Shown piece by piece: positions 31,915 to 40,629 of a stretch of DNA of 64,000 nucleotides. A program made the translations under genes and the position numbers. Under the pieces are notes generated by a model. That model ran no database searches and was not told the origin of the DNA. It worked only from the letters and a program-made list of their open reading frames with translations. The stretch is from contig JAHNEJ010002961.1 of assembly GCA_022559845.1 (NCBI GenBank), positions 1-64,000 on the forward strand, in the 5' to 3' direction. The number at the start of each line of letters is the position of its first letter. Position 1 is the first letter of the stretch. This DNA comes from Amorphophallus konjac. Taxonomy: Eukaryota; Streptophyta; Magnoliopsida; Alismatales; Araceae.

Positions 31915-32118
31915 TCCCGGCGGCACCAATGGGCGCGGCCGCCCACGCGGGATGCGTGGGCGGTCGCGATCGCGCCCACGCCCGCCCCCGCACGGCGGGC
32001 GCCGCCACGCGGCGCGCCCGCCCGCCCCTCCCGCGGGTCACGCTCGCGGGCGCTGACCCGCGGTTTCCGCGTGCGCCGCCCACGAGGCGCACGCGGCTGG
32101 CGCAGTGCGCCCACTCCG
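31915..32118. other. GC-rich island in the copia leader
   Basis: About 200 bp made almost only of G and C (gggcgcggccgcccacgcgg, cgcgcccgcccgcccctccc) with abrupt edges against AT-rich DNA and A/T runs on both sides. It contains several short inverted motifs, such as gccgcccacgcgg and ccgcgggtcacgctcgcggg. Frames through it are open by composition only. Confidence 0.8.
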
Positions 32119-32300
32119 TGGCTAAAAAAAAATTTTTTTTAAATTTTTTTTTTACAAAAATATTTGCTGTCCTGATGCCCAGCATCCAGGAAGAACAGAA
32201 ATGCCCAGCACTCCTGTCTTTAAATAATAATAGAAGATTTAGATTGCCCCTAAAGCATGGTTCTAAACGGTGATAAAAACACCGATCAGAGCGGAAACCT

Positions 32301-32313
32301 GGCTCTGATACCA
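32301..32313 (-). promoter_or_regulatory. Primer-binding site of the copia element (initiator Met tRNA)
   Basis: The minus strand reads TGGTATCAGAGCC, the standard complement to the 3' end of initiator methionine tRNA, directly adjoining the right LTR. Confidence 0.9.
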
Positions 32314-33913
32314 GCCGGGGTCGTCTTTGTAAGGTTTCGCACAGCACCTACGGGCGACGCAGCGGATAACAAAAATTTCATTTGCCCGATCCCGGTGTTA
32401 TGGAAAGCTTAATCTGTGCTCTAATCGGTGTTTCTAATACCCTAATTACGGGTTGCGTGTTTCACCTTGCGCGGAACGACGCTGTCGGCTAAGTCCGATG
32501 CAGAGAAACCAAGCCGCACAACTGTACGACCTCTAGAGCAGATCCACACGGACCCTTGCGCAGTGACGGTACCTCCCCGGCACGACTATCCCCGACTCTA
32601 TCACCTTCTAGAGAGAGAGAGAGCAAGAGGGAGAAAGGGGGGGAGACTAATCCTCTCCCTTAAGCTTAATGCTTGGTTAGCTTAAGGGAAGGAAAGAAGA
32701 AGCTCGAATGAGCTTCACGTAGGATATATATATAGAGTTTAGACTTTTTAGAAAAGAATTCCAAAAGACCGAAACTGTATATATGTCCTATCTATTATTA
32801 TACATATGTATTAAGCTCCATTTACACTCCTTTCCAAAAGGAATTAAAAGGAATTAATACATACACTTGTATAACAATAATCCGTCACCCAAGAATCCAT
32901 TGTGTGTGATCCTCTAGGTCCATAGTCACTCTAGTTTAAGGCCCATTAACTTCTAATTTCTAATTAGAAGTAAATTAAACATATTCTTCGCTTCTACAAG
33001 AGCCGGATAATAGTTTAATTTATTCCGAACCTTTCGATCACGTTGGGTCAAGTAAATCCGCGTGATCCTAGAGGACGCCGGGTTTAAACCAGCCTGTTTG
33101 GTACCTATAAGTCCACAGTTACCGCATCGATATAATCCCTCGCTCATTCTATGAGTCTGGTACGATCGAGGGTACGGTTTCTGTCAAATCCCGTGATCGT
33201 GCCATTTGACTATGACCTCCTTAAAGTGTATGACGTCCGTCCTAAACGAACTCATACGACCCTGGCCAGGGATTTAACGGAGCGTCAATGTCATGACCCA
33301 TTAACTGTCTGATATATACCCGACAGTGAGCGATCCCTTCTTGACCATTGACGATCTTCACACGTATCCTGGAGTTGTTAACGACTCGGCAACTCATGAC
33401 TTATGGTTAAAGTCACTTAGCCAAGTAATTAAACCATTCCAGTCCTCGTGTAAGATCCGATCAATGTCTCAGGTCAAAGGACCAACGATGCTACTCAGAC
33501 AGTTGGATCTTCAGTTGACATTAGGTATAATCAACCATCTGAAGATCCAATAGCGGATCAGTTCAGTGTACATCCTCCAAGGACATACACCTACACATAT
33601 GTGTTGGTGCCCCGCACCAATGACCATGAGACTGGTCACTGACACATCATGTGTACTGGTTTAATAGGTAATCAAAGTCCCCGAGTGATTACCCTCCAAC
33701 CAGGAACAGTTTAAGGTATGTGTACATGTAAAGTCAATCTCATGTTCGAGATCCCATCTCGAGCTGACTTTACAACCACATATCCTAGGGACAACGTAAA
33801 GTAACACAATCGCATATTTACGTTCAAATACCACTTTATTAATAATGAACAAGATCATACAACTATTGGGCCTACCCGACCCGAAATTGGCCTGTATCAC
33901 ACCAACACTAACA
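32314..33913 (-). repeat. 5' LTR of the copia element
   Basis: Right copy of the 1600-bp LTR, with about 1% difference from the left copy. A TATA-like TATATATATA tract at 32723-32733 (minus) marks the likely promoter. Confidence 0.9.
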
Positions 33914-34205
33914 GTCTTCCCCACGCCCGGAGCGTGGAGGTATCCTATTCGCTCTCTTACTCGGCTTTGCTTTACTCGTATTTATTCGTATATGCCGTTG
34001 CATGTGATATGATATTAGCCCGTTATATTAATTGTATCACCGCTGCGAGAGAGTGAGTGTAACCCGTCCCGTGACTCAACCCGAGTTAACGTGGAAAATG
34101 CCGATACCCGAGACTCACGGCCGGTTTCTCAACCGCGTCCCGTCCCACGTCTTCCCTCGCTTAGGGGCGATCGCGAGCTAGAGTCCCAGGTCGGGTGTCC
34201 ATCTC
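33914..34205. other. Unassigned flank right of the copia element
   Basis: Non-coding, moderately GC-rich, LTR-like composition (cgagagagtgagtgtaaccc). It may belong to whatever the young copia element inserted into. Confidence 0.3.
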
Positions 34206-34896
34206 GCATCATTGTTGGTACCCAAGAAAACAAAGCGAATCCTCTGACTAAGAGATTAGGCAAGAATCTTGTCCTGAAATTTAGGATGGGGATGAGACTG
34301 AAACCCATTAATGGTTCTCCTACAATGGCAACCTAACTATCTAAGTGGAGATTCCACAAAGTTAAATATGGTAACAACAAGCTGTCGAGAGAACAATGAG
34401 ACACATAAGTTAAATATGGTAAAAAATAATTGTCGAGAGAACAATGAGGCACCATGAAATATTTATAAATTTGTGTTTATCCCCTGAAGTGCCTGAACTA
34501 CAAGTTAAGGAAGAGTGTAAGACTAGGAATGGGTTTGAGCCTGGATATCTAGAATGAGCAATGCATCATTAGAGAAGCCCACTTATGTGAGTGTAACTAT
34601 TTGGTTACAGTAAAATGAATTGGGTTATTCTTAAAGATATTCATAAAACAAGATAAGGGTGCATGGTATAAAGGCTCCAACCCTAAAGATTACAACCAAT
34701 ATCTTATTATGTTGTTGTCAATGGACGTTCACACACTAAAGATTTAAGTTCAAGACATAATTCACTTCATTTTTGTAAGAATAAAAGTTGAATAACTTAA
34801 GGGTCCAAACTCGACAGGTACATTTACTAAAAGCACAATATAATTTTCCTTTATCTTTTTTCCTCTTCATTCAGACATTGAATTTGTGGGGGAATG
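34206..34896 (+). pseudogene. Copia 3' end remnant
   Basis: Reads GTQENKANPLTKRLGKN then MGMRLKPINGSPTMAT, corresponding to the RNase H terminus (NLADPLTK) and the MGLKP tail common after it in plant copia. Downstream LSKWRFHKVKYGNN repeats once (48-bp tandem duplication, 34359-34452). A polypurine-like tttgtgggggaa at 34887-34898 then leads into LTR-like sequence. No RT or integrase remains. Confidence 0.7.
34359..34452 (+). repeat. 48-bp tandem duplication
   Basis: 'aagttaaatatggtaa...gtcgagagaacaatgag' occurs at 34359 and 34407 with a few differences. Confidence 0.85.
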
Positions 34897-34898
34897 CC

Positions 34899-35790
34899 AG
34901 AGTTAGAAGAGAGATTGAGAGAGAATTCAATACCTTCATTGTAAAATGTATCCCTTTTTGGTTGGTATGTGGGAACATTTATCTCACATTGGAACCCAAG
35001 ACTCCTTGATAACTTGCTATAATGAGCATGGAGAGGTTATGGTGAACCACACACACACACACGTGCGTGCCATGCCACGCCGTGTCGAGCCGAGCTTGGC
35101 TGGGCCACCGCCGGACGCGCGTGGAATATCCTTTTTGTCAAAAAGTTGCTTAGAATGAGGAGGTCGACCACTTCCATCGAGGCGGTCGACCGCATTTTCC
35201 AAAAAGCACAAGTACAGTCGATCACGTCTCTCAGGGCGATCGACCATTTCTAGTCTTAGAAATGCCTATTTTGAGCGAACTTTTCAAAAATAGATGCGAC
35301 TATTGGGGTAACTGAGGGAAACCTTTCCTATTGCGGATAAAAGGCCTTGATCTAAGATTTTTTGGTGGAGACAATCATTCTCATAGCTGCCAAAAGTCTC
35401 AAAGGGTTTGATTCTCTTTCTTGTGTTCTTTCTCTCTTACTCGTAGGAAAAGGAAGGTGATTTACAAGGTTGTTTATGAGATGCAATCTCTTGGGAGCGT
35501 CCAAGAAGTTGTTGTAGCCGTCATATCTTGGGAGAAGATCGTGACAACTCCAACACACCAGTATTGTGGGGGCGATTTCTTCTCTAAAGACAGTACAGAG
35601 ATGACCATTTCGACTAAGTTCTCTAATTTTGTCTCTCTCCTTTGTTGCATTTTTTCTATGCATGCTTTTTATTTTTGGTCTCTCATTAGATTGGTTCTTG
35701 GGTTTGACGTCGACATATTCATGACTTTTGTGATCCATCACATGTGAAATTTTGGTTTTATGCATGCCTTGTATACCTTGTTTCCAACAA
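34899..35790 (+). repeat. LTR-like region of the copia remnant with palindromes
   Basis: Starts after the polypurine-like tract. It holds an array of aggtcgacca, ggcggtcgaccgc, agtcgatca and ggcgatcgacca (35161-35246), then GCGGATAAAAGGCC (about 35334) as a TATA box, and a T/C-rich transcribed part. Boundaries are approximate because no second copy is present. A short (AC)n run is at 35048-35061. Confidence 0.55.
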
Positions 35791-36125
35791 GTGCATCATG
35801 TATGGATAGAAAAGTTGGGACAATTATATCATACTAGCAAGATGATGTCAAATTATGTGCAACCATGGAGGCATAATCTCTTCTGAAGGCAATGCCTTGA
35901 AGAGTAAAAAATTCCATGTATAAGAACTATTTGAATTCTTATATAATTATACTTTTACTTTGAACAAAAATATTTGTTCTTTAGAAATAGCATGTTAGTG
36001 CACCATGTCTGAATGTGCAAGTAATTGTTTGTCTCTATTGACCCAATTTCTTATATTGTTGTTTTGGATGGAAAGTGAGTAAAAGTAAAATGGGAAAAAT
36101 ACAAAATATATGCTCTCTTGTTTCA
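35790..36125. other. Unassigned AT-rich sequence
   Basis: No gene or repeat signature seen between the LTR-like remnant and the CACTA-like terminus. Confidence 0.4.
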
Positions 36126-36129
36126 ACAT

Positions 36130-36312
36130 AGATAAAAACCCATCCGTCCTGCACTTAATCTGTCACTACGTACGGATATTCGGACGATATATTTATTTGT
36201 CACATATTTACATATTTTAGACCGTATTTCAGACGAAATCTCTCATGTCTGAAATAGCGACGTCATTTCAGACGGAAAATTTCTGTCTCTAATACCGCTT
36301 TTATTTGTAATG
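36130..36312 (+). mobile_element. CACTA-like 3' terminus, solo fragment
   Basis: Contains the same subterminal motif family (cagacggaaa, cagacgaaat, tgtctgaaat, gaccgtattt) as the element ending at 13567 and ends TACCGCTTTTATTTGTAATG, i.e. terminus CATTACAAATAAAAGCGG. No coding part or left end was found, so it is a terminal fragment or a small deletion derivative. Confidence 0.65.
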
Positions 36313-36344
36313 TACTAAAATACAGATTCAATTGTTATTGTCAT

Positions 36345-36830
36345 TGGAGTGGAGTCTGGATCTTATGTTATTCTGTACTAGCCAAGTAAAACATAGACGT
36401 CATATTCAAGCCACAGAGTCATGAACCCGTAGTAATATTCTTGGACTGTCTTATTCCCTTGGATGCAATCATTGATGTAAATACTAGGATTATATTTACT
36501 GGTATCATTGTCCTACTAATAAAGGGTTTTCAAGAAACTCCACATTGTTGTAGCTGCTTTGCCCAGCATTCTTAGATTGATGCCTACGTACGTGGGGTTC
36601 AACAGAGCTACTGATCCAGCTCATGATTTTTGCGTCATTTTTCTTCCAGGTTTTTAATGTTGCATCCTTTGTTTCCTCAATTTTTTTTTTACAGTACCAT
36701 CTATGCAACCCATAAATCTTGGCCATGACAAAACACCTCGTGGCAAATTCCCACGACAAGGAATATTTTTTGCCATTCAAACAAAGAGGGACAACTATTG
36801 TTTTGGCTTGAGAATCCATAACCACGAGTT
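36345..36830 (-). pseudogene. Copia gag remnant
   Basis: The minus strand reads VVPLCLNGKKYSLSWEFATR then LKTWKKNDAKIMSWISSSVE and PHV, matching the copia Gag pattern 'LNGxNYxxWsxxv ... WxxxNSxVxSWIxNSVEPxV'. Downstream in another frame comes CIQGNKTVQEYYYGFMTLWL, the later Gag motif (QGxxSVxEYYxxLxxLWxELD). Frame changes and stops are present. No other part of the element was identified. Confidence 0.7.
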
Positions 36831-38200
36831 AGGATGGTTTATTCGGAGTCGGGTGAGTTGTTCTAATTTGATTCATTTTAACTTAACTGGGGTTAGACGA
36901 GGATTATGGTGAATTTTGTCATTTCTCATGAAATAGGTGGAATAACTTAACTAGAGTCGGATAGAAATAGAAGGTCGACACATCATCTGGAGTAAGCCAC
37001 CTATCCCTATTCTAATTGATTATCAAAGTGGACTAACAGAACAATATGAAAAGAACGGAGTCGCCGGAATTAGATGCTGCTTGAGTTACGCAAGGGGTGG
37101 CTTTTCTCACGTTATAGGGTTAGGGTCTCGGGGGTGAAGCCGTGGAGGATTAACTAGGTGAAGGAGTGTTTGGAGCAATCAGCTCAGTTGGTGCTCACAT
37201 TGGGGCATGCCTCATTTCTGCCAGCTTCACGTGACCATTTTTACCATGCTTCTTCCGCAGGGAAGCAAGGCTCAACGTAAGGCAGTTTTGGTTGGGATCG
37301 AGCAAGTTTGGTCAGTTTCGAGTGAAACGTTTGCTCGGATCGAGCTTGGCTAGGATGGTCCCTTGAGACGCCCCGACAACACGTGAAAAGTGTCTCAACA
37401 TCCTCATGCAAGAAAGATAGCTCAGGACCGAGCTTGGTAGGAAGGTTGCTTGGGATAGAGCTTCCCATAACTCGATAGCCCTGTAGAAGATGGGACAAGA
37501 ATATGGCTCAACGTTCAAGAAGATGGTCCCATGTCTCAGCATAACACATATAACTCAGAAATATTTGCTCGAGAAACATAGTTCTGCTAAAATTTCTCCG
37601 ATATGCCCTGAACATGGGATAGGACAATCCCATGAGTGGAAAGAGATGAAATGACTTGAGGATAGGACATCACATTGGTCGAGGAGACAATTCTCGGGAA
37701 AACAAGGATGCACAAAAGCTGCTGTAGAAAGGCTTCTCAAGCCGTGAGAGAGAGAGAGAGAGAGAAATACATAGAGAGAAATACATTCTTCTGAGAGAGG
37801 TTGGTTGTTCTACCGAGCATAGCCAGTGTACTCTCCTCCTAAAATTTTTCTTGCATAGTAGATTGAAGTAGCCCTTTTGAGGAGAGATAAATTCTCCAAG
37901 CTCACTACGACCCATTATCCACCAACCCACAGTTCAGGACACCGCCAACCAAGGCCCACTCAGAACTAGCTCAACTCGTAGGCACGTGCTCTACACACGG
38001 TCATGCCCCACGTTCTTAACGGCAAGCCATTACTGCAATAATGGTGGATGTTATCCTAAGCAATGGCTAGGCGGAGGGTTATCACCCACGTCTTCATGTC
38101 ATTCGCCATTTGCTCTGTCCCTTCACCTCTTACACAATGGACAAGAGAGTAATCGATGACTCCACGATCAGACAACCCATTAATTCCACTCTCCGCTAAC
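36831..38200. other. Unassigned repeat-like sequence
   Basis: No conserved protein. Phrases such as 'ggatcgagcttggctagga' and 'aggaccgagcttggtaggaa' recur between 37290 and 37450, typical of LTR interiors. A (GA)n run lies at 37746-37765. Confidence 0.35.
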
Positions 38201-38548
38201 TCAGGGGGCAAGCAAAATGGATGGGCTCCACCAAGATCCTATAAGGCCCTAGATAGACCTCCAAGGGATACGGTATATAGTACTTGCTCACAGGGACCAC
38301 TCCAGATACTCTCATCTCTCCTGACTCTCCAATTCTCTCGTCCGAGCACTCACCTCCACCACCAGATGTTGTCTCTTGCACTCTTAGCTCCATATGTCTT
38401 CTTCTGAGCACTTGCTCCCTTCTTTCGAGCACTCTGTTGACTTAAGCATATATCAAAGAGTTATCTCTTGGGATCACACCCAACGCTCCTTCTGACGTGT
38501 CGTTCATAGGTTGCAGGTTTTCACAGGACGACCGATCTCTCTCCTAAC
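38200..38548 (+). repeat. Ty3-type LTR end (R-U5-like)
   Basis: Contains GACTTAAGCATATATCAAAG, CACCCAACGCTCCTTCTGAC and GGTTGCAGGTTTTCACAGGACGACC. This resembles from memory the R-U5 of certain plant gypsy LTRs (gacttaggcatcgga..., gcaggttttcag), ending CTCCTAACA. No primer site or coding part could be assigned. Confidence 0.4.
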
Positions 38549-38559
38549 AAATAAATCAT

Positions 38560-38990
38560 AAAAATGTGGTATGAGATTCAAGATACCAAATTTCTACCTC
38601 TGCACCTGTGATTTTTTCCTGATTTTGGAATTTTTCACCTCAATCGTGTGTCTTCTCTGTGGTATGATTTTATTATTTAATTTAGATTTTCTTTGTGCTT
38701 GTGAGGTTGTCGAATTCGTCCTCTCTGCATGAAGTGGGAGAAATCCCAACAGAGTGGTGTCAAAGCCTGGGTCGAGGCAATCTTGATTACACGAGATGAG
38801 ATAGATGTAATTGTCAGTAGGATGATTTCACTGGAAGCAACTTGGTGATCTGAAAGGCAAAAATGGAGGACATTATTTATCATAAGGATCTCTATGTGCC
38901 TATTGAAGGTATAAAGCACGAGCCAGAAGAAATGTCAGAAGCTGCATAGAAGTTGCTAGATTTCGTACAAGGCATATTTCGATTTGATGA
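38560..38990 (+). pseudogene. Copia LTR end, primer site and gag start remnant
   Basis: An LTR-like end (ggagaaatcccaaca, ending about 38750) is followed by gagTGGTGTCAAAGCC, close to the methionine-tRNA primer site. About 100 bp later comes KAKMEDIIYHKDLYVPIEGI and EMSEAA, the N-terminal copia Gag motif (WKxKMEDLLYxKDxxxPIEG). Stops occur at 38848 and 38947, so it is dead. Confidence 0.65.
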
Positions 38991-39160
38991 TTAAAAAAGA
39001 ATGCTAATCAAAATAAAAAGAACCAAAAGAGTGAATTGTCATTTTTTATTTTATTATTTTTTAAGTGATGCAATCAAAGTGTACCTTCGATGGATGTTTA
39101 TATTGGATAGGTCCAAGAGTGCAGTCTCTAGGTGGGTTGGTTAGCTCGGGACGATCGGTC

Positions 39161-39281
39161 TGTGGGACGTAATCGGGACGCTCTCATATATTATATGTGT
39201 TATTTTTTAACAAATGAATATTGTGGGACGTAATCGGGACGCTCTCATATATTATATGTGTTATTTTTTAACAAATGAATG
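39161..39281. repeat. 61-bp tandem duplication
   Basis: Two nearly exact copies beginning 'tgtgggacgtaatcgggacg' at 39161 and 39222. Confidence 0.9.
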
Positions 39282-39345
39282 TTGTAGGTGAGTTGGTTAG
39301 AGATCTGGTTTTTAATCCGAAAGTCACTGGTTCAAAATTTATTTA
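39281..39345 (+). other. tRNA-like (SINE-head-like) segment, plus strand
   Basis: Shows an A-box-like TAGGTGAGTTGG, an anticodon-loop-like TTTTTAA and a B-box-like GGTTCAAA with spacing close to a tRNA gene. The acceptor stem is not convincing, so it is tRNA-derived rather than a functional tRNA gene. Confidence 0.5.
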
Positions 39346-39383
39346 TTTTTAGTTGAAAAAAGTCAAAATCAATCTGAATCATC

Positions 39384-39444
39384 GGATGCGAACCCGAGTC
39401 ACGTTGTAAGAGACGTAAAGATCACCTAACCAACTAAGCTAACA
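39384..39444 (-). other. tRNA-like segment, minus strand
   Basis: The minus strand reads TTAGCTTAGTTGGTTAGG (A box) and, 40 bp on, GGTTCGCATCC (B box, one mismatch to GGTTCGANTCC). It faces the plus-strand tRNA-like segment 40 bp away. Confidence 0.5.
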
Positions 39445-39445
39445 T

Positions 39446-39852
39446 ATTTTTTATAATATTTTACCTGTACTATATATATAAAGTCCATTTTTTTATCTTG
39501 ATACGCAACGGTACCATTCCGTCCCGGGCCGTGATCGGGACGGCCGGTTCGGCCGCAATAAATCTTGGATGATATATCTAAATAAGAAATATATTTGTAA
39601 ATATATAACTTTGTAAGAGTATATTTGTAAAAATGTTTTTAAAATAAAGACAAGTGAGATGAGTAAAGAATCTAAAGATGGGAACGCGTATCTTCTAGAG
39701 TGGGTCAACAGTTTTACGTTGAAAGCCCCTCCTGAGCGCTACGCAGACGCCGGCGCCGTCAAACGAGAACCCCAACAAATCTCGACGTCGAAGGGGCCTC
39801 TCCAGACCCCCACCTTTCTTTTCTTCTCTGATCCTGGCTCGCCGGACCTCCC
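39446..39852. other. Upstream region of CCME
   Basis: Contains AT-rich DNA, then a GC-rich 5' leader from about 39720. No clear TATA box is placed; the transcription start cannot be fixed from sequence. Confidence 0.4.
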
Positions 39853-40629
39853 ATGGCCGGCAGGCTCGCCTCGCGCTTCGGCCCCCGCCTCGCCGCCTCC
39901 CTGCGCGCCGCCGCCTCCCAACCCCACTCCTTGCCCACATCTCCCCTCTACCTGGCCGCGGGGTCGCCGGTCCCCGCACCCGCCGAGCTTTTCTTCCTCC
40001 GGCACCTCTCCAGCCTCCGCCGCCAGCCCGCCCGGCCGAAGGCCGTCGATATCGGCGCCCGGGCCCGGCAGCTCCAGAACCGGCGGCTCTGGACCTACGC
40101 GCTCACCTTCGGCTGCGTCGCCGGGTTCATCACCATCGTCCTCAGCAACTTCCAGGACCAGCTGGTCTTCTACATCACCCCTAGCGATGCGCTGGAGAAG
40201 TTTACCACCAATCCCGCCAAGAACCGCTTCCGGCTGGGGGGCCTCGTCCTCGAGGGCAGCGTGATGCACCCCTCGCCGTCGTCTCCCGAGATGGAGTTCG
40301 TGATCACCGACCTGATGACGGACATCCTCGTCCGGTACGAGGGGTCCCTGCCGGATCTGTTCCGGGAGGGCCACTCCGTGGTGGTGGAAGGGTTTCTGAA
40401 GCCGTTCGAGAGGGAAGAGGAGCGGACTGTGGAGAAGGAAGTGGCATCGAGGGCGGCGACGGCATCGTTGAAGGCGAAGAGCGAGCCTTGTTACTTCAGG
40501 GCGACGGAGGTGCTCGCGAAGCACGATGAGAAGTACATGCCCAAGGAGGTGGCGGCGGCGCTCGAGCGGAATAAGAAGATGATTGAGGAGGAAGCGGCAA
40601 GAGAAGCTGTGGGCAAGGGGGAGAAATGA
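39853..40629 (+). CDS. CCME: CCME, cytochrome c-type biogenesis haem chaperone, mitochondrial
   Basis: CcmE carries haem in the mitochondrial inner membrane and passes it to the cytochrome c haem lyase complex (system I, with CcmA/B/C/F/H). The single exon encodes 258 residues, close to the plant family length. Residues 1-60 are rich in Arg, Ala and Ser (mitochondrial presequence). A membrane anchor lies at about 80-98 (LWTYALTFGCVAGFITIVLS). The beta-barrel domain contains RFRLGGLVLEGSV (126-138) and LFREGHSVVVEG (169-180). The haem-binding motif VLAKHDEKYMP has His224 and Tyr228, aligning with the covalent haem His and nearby Tyr of bacterial CcmE. Codons are very GC-rich compared with the surroundings. 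The next in-frame Met codons would remove the presequence, supporting this start. A 261-residue minus-strand frame overlapping it is a composition shadow. Confidence 0.95.
   Translation: MAGRLASRFGPRLAASLRAAASQPHSLPTSPLYLAAGSPVPAPAELFFLRHLSSLRRQPARPKAVDIGARARQLQNRRLWTYALTFGCVAGFITIVLSNFQDQLVFYITPSDALEKFTTNPAKNRFRLGGLVLEGSVMHPSPSSPEMEFVITDLMTDILVRYEGSLPDLFREGHSVVVEGFLKPFEREEERTVEKEVASRAATASLKAKSEPCYFRATEVLAKHDEKYMPKEVAAALERNKKMIEEEAAREAVGKGEK

Larger units (their letters stand above)
24751..33913 (-). mobile_element. Ty1/copia retrotransposon, full length, coding-defective
   Basis: Two 1600-bp LTRs (24751-26350 and 32314-33913) in direct orientation, a methionine-tRNA primer site beside the right LTR, a polypurine tract beside the left LTR, and copia-order genes between them on the minus strand: gag, protease, integrase, RT, RNase H. 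By hand I count about 17-18 substitutions and a few 1-2 bp indels between LTRs, i.e. about 1% divergence, so the insertion is young. Flanks show no clear 5-bp target duplication (aactg left, gtctt right). LTRs start TGTTAG and end CCCCGGC rather than CA. Confidence 0.9.

Noticed and set aside
24751..33913. 5-bp target duplication for the young copia element
   Set aside because: The flanks aactg and gtctt do not match; I cannot claim one. A later deletion at one edge is possible.
39739..40524. 261-residue minus-strand frame
   Set aside because: Antisense shadow of the GC-rich CCME gene; no family features.
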